Positions 37,376-46,572 of a stretch of 64,000 nt of DNA are shown in pieces. The stretch spans positions 124,001 to 188,000 of the forward strand of contig CAWDZA010000023.1 in NCBI GenBank assembly GCA_963806635.1, read 5' to 3'. Under the pieces are notes generated by a model, which was not told where the DNA came from, ran no database searches, and saw nothing but the letters and a program-made list of their open reading frames with translations. Both the position numbers and the translations under genes were made by a program. This DNA comes from CAVVEQ01 sp963806635 (GTDB lineage: Bacteria; Chloroflexota; Anaerolineae; Anaerolineales; Anaerolineaceae). The stretch's first letter is position 1. Every line of letters starts with the position of its first letter.

Positions 37376-38469
37376 TTATTTTTCCTGGATGACAATTTGG
37401 GCGCTGGATGCGATATTCTGCGTTGGCAGGCTGTTTTGAGGCCGCCCCAGGTGACTGGCGCCGCAAGTTTCTCGAATAATCAACTCGGTGTCCATGATGA
37501 TCCGGCGCGGGGACGTTGTTCCATTTTCGATCTGGTCGATCAGCGTCTCCACCCCCTGCGCCCCAAATTGGACGACTGGCTGGCGCATGGTGGTGAGCTG
37601 GATCTCCGCCAGCGAGGCCATGGGAAGATCATCAAACCCCACAAAAGCTACATCCTGGGGGATCGTCAGCCCCGCGTCGCGGGTGGCACGAATGGCGCCG
37701 ATGGCCATCGCATCGGAAGTGGCAAAAACCGCATCGGGTTTGGCTGGCAGCAACCGCTGCATGGCGTAGTACCCGCCGGTCTCGGTGAAGTCGCCTTCGG
37801 TGATCAGGTTTTGATCGATGGGCATTCCCCGGTCGGCGAGCGCTTTACGGTACCCCTCAAGTCGGTCCAGACCCACCGTGCTGGTGGAAGGACCGGCGAT
37901 GGTGGCAATGCGTTTACGCCCCTGACGGATCAGGTGGCTGGTGGCGTGGTAACTGGCGTTGATGTTGTCGATATCCAGGTAGGTGACATTATCCGAGCGG
38001 AAGGGTCGTCCCAAGCACGACAAGCGGCAGCCCTGCATCCACCAGTCGGCCGATGATACCCTGGTCGCCATGGTGGCCGGATTGCACCACCACCCCATCC
38101 AGCATGCCCGAGCCGCACACGCGCGGGAAGATACGTTCTTCATCTTCGGTGGACGCTACCAGGAAGAACGCCAGTGTGTAATCATGTTGATTGCACGCCT
38201 GGGCGATCCCGCGGGTCAGGTGGGCATAATAGGGATCTGTGAAGAAAAAGCTGATCGTTTGGGGGAGAATCAGACCGATGGTGGAAGTGTGCTGGGAAGC
38301 CAGAGCCCGCGCGGCCGCATGCGGGTGGAACTGGTTACGCTGGATGGCTGCCTGCACCTTTCTGGCGAACATCATCTCTCACATTGGGGCTGTTATTAAT
38401 AACCCTCGATACAGTCGACCGGGAAACCCCGGTCTCTCGGGCAATGTCTTCGAGGGTAAGAGAGGGCAT
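37376..38469 (-). CDS. LacI-family repressor, CelR-like, frameshifted
   Basis: It likely represses the sugar locus until a disaccharide inducer binds. The HTH begins MPSLTLEDIARETGVSRST with VSRVINNSPNVRDDV, then the hinge helix region AAARALASQHTSTIGLILP and the sugar-binding fold (FFTDPYYAHLTRGI, DGVVVQSGH, YLDIDNINASYHATSHLI, DAVFATSDAMAIGAI, VGFDDLPMAS). Frame breaks occur near 38375 and near 38010-38020; the pieces join to about 360 residues. Two copies of a palindrome matching the CelR operator lie directly upstream, suggesting autoregulation. The gene stands 88 bp ahead of the binding-protein gene in the same direction. Confidence 0.87.
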
Positions 38470-38486
38470 CTAAGCGGATCCTGGTT

Positions 38487-38500
38487 TGGAAGCGCTCCCA
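38487..38500. promoter_or_regulatory. CelR-like operator, proximal copy
   Basis: TGGAAGCGCTCCCA differs at one position from TGGGAGCGCTCCCA, the operator known for CelR of Thermobifida. It lies 18 bp upstream of the LacI-type repressor start, within the predicted leader of its transcript. Confidence 0.75.
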
Positions 38501-38554
38501 GCTTTCATCAACCAGATATCGTCCGAATCCTTATTCTTACACTTGCCTTGCTTT

Positions 38555-38583
38555 ATATTGTGCTACTTTGGGAGCGCTCTCAA
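38555..38583 (-). promoter_or_regulatory. Predicted sigma70 promoter of the repressor/sugar operon
   Basis: On the minus strand TTGAGA (38578-38583) and CAATAT (38555-38560) are 17 bp apart. The distal operator covers the -35 element and spacer, so repressor binding would block polymerase. Confidence 0.5.
38569..38582. promoter_or_regulatory. CelR-like operator, distal copy
   Basis: TGGGAGCGCTCTCA differs at one position from the CelR consensus palindrome. It is 82 bp from the proximal copy (about eight helical turns) and overlaps the predicted -35 element; it may also affect the divergent secreted-protein gene. Confidence 0.78.
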
Positions 38584-38747
38584 GACGTTATCATAATACG
38601 ACATTTTTTTAAAAAGTCAACAACGAGTTTCTTGAAGAAGTATTTTGGTGTCTATCAACGATTCTTCAAAGCTTACACTTCTCTTAATAAAAAACGCTCT
38701 TTTCCGACGTAGAATTACTTTATCGATTCGTTCGACAGGAGATAACT

Positions 38748-39473
38748 ATGCGTTTTAAACTAACGATTGCATCAATTGTCATAACTTGCGTTCTCCTCGC
38801 AGTTCCAACGCTGCTGGTATTTGCTGAAAACCCGATCGTTGAACCTGTTACGGGTACGATCCAAACCATCACTCCACTCACAGACCCGATCACTGGTGAT
38901 GTCACTGTCAGGGTTGGCCTGCGTACCGCTCGATGGGGTCCTTCCACATCACCTTCAGCCTTGAAAACGCGGTGTCGCTCGGATTGGTGACTGCCACGGC
39001 GGATATTCCCCCGGTCGTCACCGTTGTGGAGGCCATGCTCGGGCAGACCCTGACAGTTGATCCTTCCCTGGTGCTGGAGACAGGCGAATTGGTCACTCAG
39101 CCGGTCGCGGTCACCCTGGGTGATTTTCTAAGCGGTTTGCTGGGCGTGGATGGGGCTGCGCTCATGGCTTACCACGAACAGGGGTTGGGCTTCGGCGAGA
39201 TCGCCCAGGCGGGTTTCATGGCACTGGCACTTAATGGAGATTCCACTGACATTTTCCACGATTTTGGCGGCAAAGAAGAGTGGCGATTACTCCGCGGTTG
39301 TCCTTCCGGATGGTTCAACCCCATCCAACTGGGGTCAACTGCGAAAAGCGGTATTCTCTGATGAGAAGAATCTCAAAAACCTCGGTGCGGTCATGTCCGG
39401 CAGGGTGGAAAAAGAGAACGGCAAACAAAACCAGAACGAACACGGAAACGGTAATGGCAAAGGCGGAAAGTAA
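38748..39473 (+). CDS. Secreted hypothetical protein with basic Gly/Asn tail, frameshifted
   Basis: The ATG at 38748 has AGGAG six nt upstream and leads into a signal peptide (MRFKLTIASIVITCVLLAV, cleavage near VFAENP). After about 60 codons the frame shifts near 38925; the next frame gives GSFHITFSLENAVSLGLVTA, VTLGDFLSGLLGVDGAALM and EIAQAGFMALALNG, and a further shift near 39255 leads to AAKKSGDYSAVVLPDGSTPSNWGQL and a tail ending NEHGNGNGKGGK. Joined length is about 242 residues. No enzyme motif is visible. Similar secreted proteins with charged low-complexity tails occur in Anaerolineae, without known function. It is divergent from the repressor gene and may share its operators. Confidence 0.65.
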
Positions 39474-39494
39474 GATTATTGATGGTTAAATATC

Positions 39495-39519
39495 AGCGCC
39501 CGGGAATATCCCGGGCGCT
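39495..39519. terminator. Bidirectional hairpin between convergent genes
   Basis: AGCGCCCGGGA and TCCCGGGCGCT pair exactly around a 3-nt loop, followed by ATCTTTTCC on the plus strand. It separates the secreted-protein gene from the convergent DUF2231 gene. Confidence 0.7.
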
Positions 39520-39547
39520 ATCTTTTCCAAACCGGCACATTCGCTAT

Positions 39548-40004
39548 CTACGGTCCCATCACCCCCAGGCCGAAGGCAAAGACCAAGTGGCCGCCATAAA
39601 GTCCGGTAAGCAGCAGCAGCCCGACCCCGATGGTGGCAGGAATGAAGTAATACCATTTCTCCGCCGGGTCATTCCCTTTGCGCCGGGCGAAAAATCGCCA
39701 GACCAGGAGCGCCGAAAAGATCAGCGTGGTGGCGATGGCCAAAGCCTGATGGGTCTCCACTACAGCTCCGAATTTGGTGTCTTCAAATAATTCCCCGATG
39801 ACGTTGCCGGTGAACACGGCAAACGATCGCGCCAAGGGTGCCCAGGATCAGTAACACCCAGCCGCTGGTACGCAGCTTCGGCCACCAGTGTGCCAGGACA
39901 TCCAACAGGTAGCTGGCGGAGAGCAAAGCGAGCGGAAAATGGGTCACCATGGGGTGAAGGAGGTTGGTTGCAGGGGCAAGCATTTCTGAAATTTGTTGGA
40001 TCAT
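39548..40004 (-). CDS. DUF2231-type membrane protein, frameshifted
   Basis: The start MIQQISEMLAPATNLLHPMVTHFPLALL carries the HPMVxHFP motif of DUF2231 membrane proteins, four-helix proteins of unknown function that may bind heme through conserved His residues. The frame shifts near 39835; the rest (VFTGNVIGELFEDTKFGAVVETHQALA, then two more helices) contains another conserved His and ends GLGVMGP. Joined length about 152 residues. It stands alone between two terminator-like regions. Confidence 0.7.
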
Positions 40005-40136
40005 TTGAGATTATCCTTTCTCTTTCAAATAATTATAAAGACATTATAGACCTTATTGGTAAGTTTTCAAGGCTGTGGTTTGATCCTGGGCATGGTTTTT
40101 CAATGAGGTAAAATACTCACACAAGAGGGATCGCAA

Positions 40137-42063
40137 ATGGCAGATCTGGAATCCATTCGGGCTTTGATCGCTGACGGTAATAGGGATGAGGCCATGCGCC
40201 AGCTGGCGCGTGTGCTGAGCACAGACCCTGGAGATATCCTTGCCTGGCTGCTCATGGCCCAGGTGATCGAAGACCCAGCGCGAAAGGCAGATTGCTACCG
40301 CCAGGTGCTCAAGATCGACCCGCAGAATTCCGAAGCACTCCAATTCCTCCAGCCGCCAGCCCCATCCCTGCTGATCCAGCCAACATCCCCGCCGGAAGCA
40401 GCCGAACCCCCGGCTTCCACGCCTATCCCCAAGCCCTCCGAACCCGTCGCCGGAAGGTCGCCCCCGCCGGATAAACGATCGGTGGAGGATTACCTCACCG
40501 CCGGCACCGAAGCGCGCGCGCTTGGCCGGGAATCGGTGCCGGCTTACCTGCGCGAGATCCACGCGCCGCCTGCTAAGCCAAAACAAGCTGAGCCTTCACA
40601 AGGCAGCCTGCTGGATAAAATTGATCGCGGCGCTCCCCCTAAGCCATCCGCGCCTCCCCCCATCCCGCCCGGCTCCTACCGGGATGAAACGCCTCCTCCC
40701 CCACCGCGCTGGTATAAAAAGCCCTTCGCTCGGGTCCTCCTCACCCTGCTCATCCTTGCCGGGTTTGGCGCAGCCATCTTCGGCGGGGTGAAGTTCATGC
40801 AGTCCAGCATTACCCCCACCCCCACCCTGCAGCCTACCCTCACCGTGGAGATGCTGCCAACAAAAACACCCCAGGATACCTGGACCCCGCTGCCCTCCCT
40901 CACCCCCCGCCCTTCCCTCACCCCCGTCCCAAACACGGGCAGCCTGCGCATCGCCCTGCTGCAGATCAATGACCTTAACCTGTGGCGTGCGGGAGCCTCC
41001 GCGCCGTTGGCAGGTGGCGCCAACCTGCCCATTCTGATTTCACCGGGCGGGGATCTGGTGATCTTCACCCGTGTGGGAGACCTCTGGTCGATCGGTGTTG
41101 AGGATAAGAAGGAGACCCAACTGCTGAACGTGGATGCAGTCAACGCCCTGCAATCCGTGGAAGAGGGTGGCCCGAGGATTCCCTATAAACTTGGCTGGCT
41201 GCCTCAGACCCGGACGCTTTTATTTAACACTGCCTTCTTTTACGTGGATAGCAACACCAGGCGACCCGCAGACGATTTGAATGCCGTGGATATTGTGTCT
41301 GGAAAAGTCACCCGCCTCCTGGAAGATGGGCAGGGTGGGGATTTCTTCCCCGCGCCGGATGGCCGCTCGATCGCGCTTGCGCGTCCCGGATCGATCTCGG
41401 TAGTGGATGCAAGCGGCGAGAACCTGCGCGAGATCTTCGCCTTCGAGCCCATTCTGACCCCCGACGCCTCTCCCTTTTATCCCCCCCTGGTCTGGACGCC
41501 AGATTCCACCGCTGTGCTTCTTGTGCTGCCTCCACGTGATGCCGCCAACGATACCGCTGCGGCAACCGCAGTGTGGCGGATCCCCATTAATGGAACCCCG
41601 CCACAGAAGATGACCGAGGTAAACACCAATGGCGGGCCGCTGGTAATTTCCCCCGATCAGTCACGTATTCTCTACCAATTAAATATCCTGGCTGAAACCG
41701 GCGCGGGCGAGCTGCATGCCGCCCAGATCGACGGCAGCGGGGATACGATTCTGCAGCAAGGTGATGCCGCTCGTATTGGTGGGTTGGATGATCAACTCGC
41801 GCGGGTACACCTTTAGAAAGGAGACCGATAACGCCATCTGGGTGGGCGAGCTGGGTCAGGCGGGTTCCACACCGCTTACCAGCAGCCCGCTGCGATTCGA
41901 TCCCGCATTTTCGCCCGATTGGGTCAATTCCAACCAGTACCTGCTCCAATCCACCGACGGTGTGCACCTGGGCTTTATCGGCAGCAACGCTGATCTGATC
42001 GCTCCGGGCGGACCTGGAACAGTCTTCTATAATTTCACCCTCAAAGCAGTCGCTGGGCAATGA
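40137..42063 (+). CDS. TPR protein with one membrane span and extracytoplasmic beta-propeller-like domain, frameshifted
   Basis: The N-terminal 65 residues hold two helical TPR-like repeats (IRALIADGNRDEAMRQLAR and AWLLMAQVIEDPARK). A Pro-rich cytosolic linker follows, then a membrane helix (RVLLTLLILAGFGAAIFGGV) at about 200-220, a Thr/Pro-rich stretch and a C-terminal region with repeated strand motifs (LISPGGDLVIFTRVGDLWSI, ISPDQSRILYQLNI, ASPFYPPLVWTPDSTAVLL) typical of TolB/WD40-like propellers. The frame shifts near 41757 and finishes with NSNQYLLQSTDGVHLGF. The joined protein has about 640 residues. Function unknown; similar architectures are common in Chloroflexota. Its stop overlaps the next start (ATGA). 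Confidence 0.7.
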
Positions 42064-42512
42064 AACTGGATTCCGCCACATTTCTCAAGATCGTGGAGCT
42101 TACTCCGCTGGTCTCCATCGACCTGATCGTATTTAATGATAAGGATGAGGTGCTCCTGGGTTACCGGAAGAACCGCCCCGCCCGGGATAGCTGGTTCGTC
42201 CCCGGCGGCAAAATCCTGAAGGATGAGCACATCCACCAGGCCTTCCGGCGGATCTCACAGGCCGAGCTTGGCCTGGAACTGGATCCCGCCCTGGCAAATT
42301 TCAAGGGAGTATATGAGCATCTCTACCGGGATAATTTTGCCGGCGCGGAAGGGATCAGCACCCATTACATCGTCCTGGCGCATGAGTTTTCCTTACCGGC
42401 AGACACACGGATTAAAGGGGACGAGCAGCATGCCGAGTTGCGCTGGTGGAAGGTTGCAGACCTTCTGGCAGATCCAGCCGTGCACGAAAACACAAAGGAC
42501 TATTTCAGATAA
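42060..42512 (+). CDS. GDP-mannose mannosyl hydrolase-like Nudix protein
   Basis: Members hydrolyse GDP-mannose to GDP and mannose by attack at the sugar carbon. The 150-residue protein shows WFVPGGKILKDEHIHQAF and RRISQAELGLE, the altered Nudix box found in this subgroup, where the usual REUxEExGU is replaced by a variant lacking one Glu. The LTPLVSIDLIVFN start and the HYIVLAHEFSL strand also match Gmm/WcaH. It is translationally coupled to the TPR protein and converges on the ThrE gene with no gap between stops. Confidence 0.82.
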   Translation: MKLDSATFLKIVELTPLVSIDLIVFNDKDEVLLGYRKNRPARDSWFVPGGKILKDEHIHQAFRRISQAELGLELDPALANFKGVYEHLYRDNFAGAEGISTHYIVLAHEFSLPADTRIKGDEQHAELRWWKVADLLADPAVHENTKDYFR

Positions 42513-43829
42513 TTATTTTCTTCGAAAGAATTTGAACCTGGGTGATTTTTGGGGTTCGGATTCTTCAATGTACCCCTTGGCGAGGATGAATTTATTGGGA
42601 GATATTACCAGCGTTCCGAGAAAAACGCCGAGCGCGATCGATGTTATCAGCACCACCATTTCCCAAAGACCCACGAATGCGCTGCGATAATCCTGGGTAA
42701 GCAGGCTGGTCATACTCTGCAACCCGATCGCGCCAGGGACAAGGAACCAGAAGGCCATCACCTGGCTCACCATCGCCGGCGTCCGGTGAGGCGAACGGCC
42801 GATGTATTCAGAGCTGAATGCCATGGCGGCTGCTCCAATGAATGCGCCGGCATAGGGGTTGAAGATCCTTTCCCCCAGCATTTGGCCGAACATGGCGGCA
42901 TACAATACCAGCAGCATCCACATCAGATCCCGGTTGGATCCGCTCAACCGCAAAAAGGATCCGATCCCGAATAACAGGGTCCCGATAAGCGGCATGAAAA
43001 TGCTAAACACAGGCGCTTCGTACGCATAAACCTGGGCTGTGGGGAGGTGAGAAATACTGAAACCGATGGATATTCCAACGAACAATAGGAAAAGGTTAGC
43101 CACCCCATAGATCACCCGCGAGGACCCCGAGATCAGGTTCATCGAGCCGAGATCGATCATCCCGGTAGTAAGGATCACCCCGGGCAGAAAGATCACCAGC
43201 GGCGGAATGATCAGATTTGTCGTTCCATAGATCACACCTCTCCCGGTCAGGTTGAATATGATCGCTGAGACCAGAATTGCCGCGGTGACAGGGAGAAGCA
43301 GGTTGTAGCGGGGACGTTTGTTGAAATACTCAACCATAAGCGCGACTAACAGCCCCAGACCTGCGACAATCAACAACACGAGGGGATCCGGTCGAAACCG
43401 AAGGGTTAATCCCACGGTGGCAATAACATAACCCACGGTTCTTATCCAGGCAGAAAAGCGCGGGGACATTGAAAGTATGCGGTCTATCTCCTGCGAAGCC
43501 TCCCGGGGAGGAATTCGTTTCGCTTTCACATCGTCGATGAGCACGCTGATGGCTGAAACCCGGTTCAGATATATGGCTTCCTGCTTTTGGACGCTGAAAT
43601 CGCTGATGCCCCCTGTGTAAGTGCTCCCCAGTTTGATCATCAGCGTGTTGGGCAGCGCTACGATCTCGCAGCTTCGCTGGTATGCTTCAGCGATCTCGAT
43701 CAGGGTGTTTTCAACCACCCCCACCGGGCTTCCGGTGGCCAGAAGGGCTTTCCCGATCTTCCGCATACATTCCAGCAGTTCAATATCCCGGGTATCTTTA
43801 TCACCGTTTTTTGATAAAAAAGGGCTCAT
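42513..43829 (-). CDS. ThrE-family threonine/serine exporter
   Basis: The 438-residue protein joins an N-terminal soluble domain (GKALLATGSPVGVVENTL) to about ten membrane helices in two groups, matching the fused ThrE architecture (PF06738 plus PF12821 regions). Family members export threonine and serine using the proton gradient. PGVILTTGMIDLGSMNLISG and FLVPGAIGLQSM are in the expected places. ATG at 43829 starts MSPFLSKNGDKD; the longer frame upstream lacks conserved sequence and overlaps the control region of the neighbour. The gap to the MFS gene behind it is 160 bp. Confidence 0.88.
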   Translation of the reverse strand: MSPFLSKNGDKDTRDIELLECMRKIGKALLATGSPVGVVENTLIEIAEAYQRSCEIVALPNTLMIKLGSTYTGGISDFSVQKQEAIYLNRVSAISVLIDDVKAKRIPPREASQEIDRILSMSPRFSAWIRTVGYVIATVGLTLRFRPDPLVLLIVAGLGLLVALMVEYFNKRPRYNLLLPVTAAILVSAIIFNLTGRGVIYGTTNLIIPPLVIFLPGVILTTGMIDLGSMNLISGSSRVIYGVANLFLLFVGISIGFSISHLPTAQVYAYEAPVFSIFMPLIGTLLFGIGSFLRLSGSNRDLMWMLLVLYAAMFGQMLGERIFNPYAGAFIGAAAMAFSSEYIGRSPHRTPAMVSQVMAFWFLVPGAIGLQSMTSLLTQDYRSAFVGLWEMVVLITSIALGVFLGTLVISPNKFILAKGYIEESEPQKSPRFKFFRRK

Positions 43830-43989
43830 GACTGGTTCCCGTTCAATCTGAGTGCCATTTCGTATGAGTAATGATATTTTTTTCGCTTTTATGCTCAAAC
43901 AATTTATCAACTCTATTTCCAGATACCAGTTAGGTACTTGAGGATAATTTGGAAAGATGAATTGATTTAAATCTCTAATAATAAGGCGA

Positions 43990-45624
43990 TCAGGAAGCCG
44001 GGGTTCCTTCCTCCTCGTTCTTTTTGGGAAGGTGACGAACGTAATACAACGCCAACAGCGCAAAAAGCGATATTCCGGCGAAAGACGCTTTTAGCGCTGC
44101 CACCTGAGCGTCTGAATATTCCAACACCAGCGCATCTGTTTCCGCCGGAGTCAACCCTGCTGCCTCGGCGGAAGCCTGAAACTGGGCAGTGGTGACAAAA
44201 TTCGCGTTTGTTTCGGAAGCGCTGACTGCCTGCTGGCTAACCTCGCTGAGGGCTGGATTTGAAAGAACCCCTTTTTGATAATTCGCGACCAGCGAAGCGA
44301 TCAGGATGGACCCGATCAGTGCGGTACCCAGAGATGCCCCCAGGTTCTGGGAGGTTCCCTGCAGCCCGCCCACCTCGCTGCCCCGCTCGCTTGGTACAGC
44401 GGACATATTTACATTACTAAGCTGGGAGGCCATCAGGCCCAAACCTCCACCGATCAACAGCAGGCCCAATTTAAAACCGATCGATCTCAATTCAGGACCG
44501 GTAAAGCCGATGAGAAGCACCTCGCCAATCAAAATGGACGCAAGGCCAACCTCGCACATGCGCTTTGGAGAGATCTTCCCCGTTCTTCTGGATCCCACCA
44601 GCGACATTACGAATAGCGCCAGGGAAAGGGGTAGGATCGTCAGCCCGGTCTGCATGGCGTCAAACCCGAGCACGGTCTGTAAATACAGGGGGATGACAAA
44701 AAATGTTGCCATGATGATGAATTGCCAGCTAAAAAAGACGGTCAATCCAGCGCGCAGTTTAGGGATGTTCAACAGATCCATATCCAAAAGGGGCTCTTCA
44801 CCCTTTGCGGCAACCCTGCGTTCGGTCGCTGCAAAAGCACGCAGGAGGAGAGCGCCAGCTATGATCAACCAGAACACCGGGGATAATCCCAGCGGAGTGA
44901 GCGGCACGCCATTTATGGTGGGCACGGAGGCACTGGGGGTGATCCAGCCCCACTGCGCGGAACGCAGGATGCCAAACACCGCCAGGCCGAAGCCTGATGC
45001 TGAGAGCACCGCACCCCTGGTATCCAGTTTTGTCGGCTTTCCGATCGACGCAGGTATTTTCTTGAGGAAGAGCATCAGGATCAGAACGATGACAGTCTCA
45101 GCGGCAAATACGATCCGCCAGGTGTAGTAGGTGGTCGCCAGGCCGCCGATCAATGGACCCAATGCGGCTGAAGCCCCGCATACCCCGCCCAGCAAGCCAT
45201 AAGCGACCGCCCGCTGCTTGCCAGAGTAGGTGATCGCGGTGATCGATACCAGCGCCGGGATGACCAGGACTGCCCCAAATCCTTCAATAAACGACCATCC
45301 GATCAGGAGGACTGTAATGTTTGGGGCAAGCGCGGTCGTCAGGGATCCGGCTCCGTAGATCAGCAAGCCAATGACAAATGCCTTCTTACCCCCCCAGCGG
45401 TCACCCAGTTTGCCGCCCAGCAGCATGAAGGATGCCATCACCAGGGTGTAAAAAGTGATCGCGGTCTGCATCCCCACGATGGTCGTGTTCAGATCCTCAG
45501 CCACCTGGGAGATCGACACATTCATCACGGTGGTATCCAGGACGAGGATGAACTGCGCCATGGCGAGCATGCCCAGCACCCCCCAGCTGGCGGTTTTCGT
45601 TACAGTTTTTGTTGCGCTGGACAT
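43990..45624 (-). CDS. DHA2-family multidrug MFS exporter (EmrB/QacA type)
   Basis: The 544-residue protein has about 14 membrane helices. It carries LDTTVMNVSISQVAEDL (motif D1 of the 14-helix drug exporters), GGKLGDRWGGKKAF (motif A) and GLLGGVCGASAALGPLIGG (antiporter motif C). These indicate proton-driven export of toxic compounds. GAGGTG lies four nt upstream of ATG 45624. It is divergent from a MerR/TipA-type regulator with 134 bp between starts, suggesting drug-inducible control. Confidence 0.92.
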   Translation of the reverse strand: MSSATKTVTKTASWGVLGMLAMAQFILVLDTTVMNVSISQVAEDLNTTIVGMQTAITFYTLVMASFMLLGGKLGDRWGGKKAFVIGLLIYGAGSLTTALAPNITVLLIGWSFIEGFGAVLVIPALVSITAITYSGKQRAVAYGLLGGVCGASAALGPLIGGLATTYYTWRIVFAAETVIVLILMLFLKKIPASIGKPTKLDTRGAVLSASGFGLAVFGILRSAQWGWITPSASVPTINGVPLTPLGLSPVFWLIIAGALLLRAFAATERRVAAKGEEPLLDMDLLNIPKLRAGLTVFFSWQFIIMATFFVIPLYLQTVLGFDAMQTGLTILPLSLALFVMSLVGSRRTGKISPKRMCEVGLASILIGEVLLIGFTGPELRSIGFKLGLLLIGGGLGLMASQLSNVNMSAVPSERGSEVGGLQGTSQNLGASLGTALIGSILIASLVANYQKGVLSNPALSEVSQQAVSASETNANFVTTAQFQASAEAAGLTPAETDALVLEYSDAQVAALKASFAGISLFALLALYYVRHLPKKNEEEGTPAS

Positions 45625-45721
45625 ATGCCACCTCAATTTGAGCGGGATATTAATGCATCGAACTGAAAAAATATTATAAGGGATATTTCGGGGAATGACT
45701 TTCGCTTTTGAAATTGCCCTC

Positions 45722-45752
45722 TTGACATTAACGTTACGTCATAGTTTATACT
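45722..45752 (+). promoter_or_regulatory. MerR-type promoter with 19-bp spacer, leaderless start
   Basis: TTGACA (45722-45727) and TATACT (45747-45752) are separated by 19 bp, the long spacer of MerR-controlled promoters. The spacer contains the dyad TAACGTTA flanked by TGAC and GTCA. Transcription would begin 6-7 bases after the -10, at or next to the A of the ATG at 45759. Confidence 0.75.
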
Positions 45753-45758
45753 GACCGC

Positions 45759-46505
45759 ATGTACACAGTTCAAAAGCTCGCCTCCCTTGCAGGCGTAACC
45801 CCCCGCTCGCTTCATTACTATGACGAGATCGGGCTGCTTCCCCCGGCCCGGATCGCGGAGAACGGCTATCGCTACTACGATGAAGGGTCGCTTCTCAGGC
45901 TGCAGCAGATCCTGCTCTACCGCGAATTGGATCTGCCCCTGGCCGAGATAAAACGCATCCTGGATGGTGAAGCGTTTGATGCTCTTATCTCCCTCCGGGG
46001 TCATCAGGAAACTCTGCGCCAGCGCATCAAACGTACCGAAAAACTTATCGCCAGCATCACCGATACGATTCAATACCTGGAAGGAAAAAAGGAAATGGAC
46101 GAAATAAAAATGTTTGAACCCTTTAACGAGAAACAACAGGCGGAATATGAGGTGGAGGTCGCTGAAAAATATGACCCCCGGATCGTGAAAGCATCCCAGC
46201 AGAAATGGAAAAACTATTCCAGGGAGGATAAACAGCGCATCGGCGAGGAGGGCAATGCGGTTTACCGGGATTTTGTTCTGGCCATCCCGAAAGGTCCCTC
46301 TTCACTCGAAGCCCAGGATTGCGTGCGGCGCTGGCGGGCGCATATGGCGTATTTCTGGGAACCGGATGATGAGCAGTGCCTGGGGCTGGCAGATCTCTAC
46401 AACGACGACCCGCGCTTTAAGGCCAATTTCGATAAGATCGACCCCCGCCTGGCGGAGTTCGTCAGAGAGTCAGTTAGATATAATATAAATAATAAATTTT
46501 CTTAA
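45759..46505 (+). CDS. MerR-family regulator with TipAS ligand-binding domain
   Basis: The 248-residue protein has an N-terminal winged helix (YTVQKLASLAGVTPRSLHYYDEIGLLPP), a dimer coiled coil (residues 75-115) and a C-terminal TipAS domain (EVAEKYDPRIVKASQQKWKNYS to NDDPRFKANFDKI), which in TipA binds thiopeptide antibiotics. On ligand binding it should twist the 19-bp-spacer promoter into an active form. It lies divergent to a DHA2 exporter, its probable target. No ribosome binding site precedes the ATG, consistent with a leaderless mRNA. A terminator follows. Confidence 0.92.
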   Translation: MYTVQKLASLAGVTPRSLHYYDEIGLLPPARIAENGYRYYDEGSLLRLQQILLYRELDLPLAEIKRILDGEAFDALISLRGHQETLRQRIKRTEKLIASITDTIQYLEGKKEMDEIKMFEPFNEKQQAEYEVEVAEKYDPRIVKASQQKWKNYSREDKQRIGEEGNAVYRDFVLAIPKGPSSLEAQDCVRRWRAHMAYFWEPDDEQCLGLADLYNDDPRFKANFDKIDPRLAEFVRESVRYNINNKFS

Positions 46506-46531
46506 CATCCTTTCCATTTTGGCGAATATTT

Positions 46532-46555
46532 CCCGGGTCATTCACCCGGGTTTTT
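46532..46555 (+). terminator. Intrinsic terminator after the MerR gene
   Basis: CCCGGGT and ACCCGGG form a 7-bp stem with a 5-nt loop, followed by TTTTT. It lies 26 bp past the regulator stop and before the convergent membrane-protein gene. Confidence 0.85.
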
Positions 46556-46572
46556 ATTCGTGATTTAGCAAT

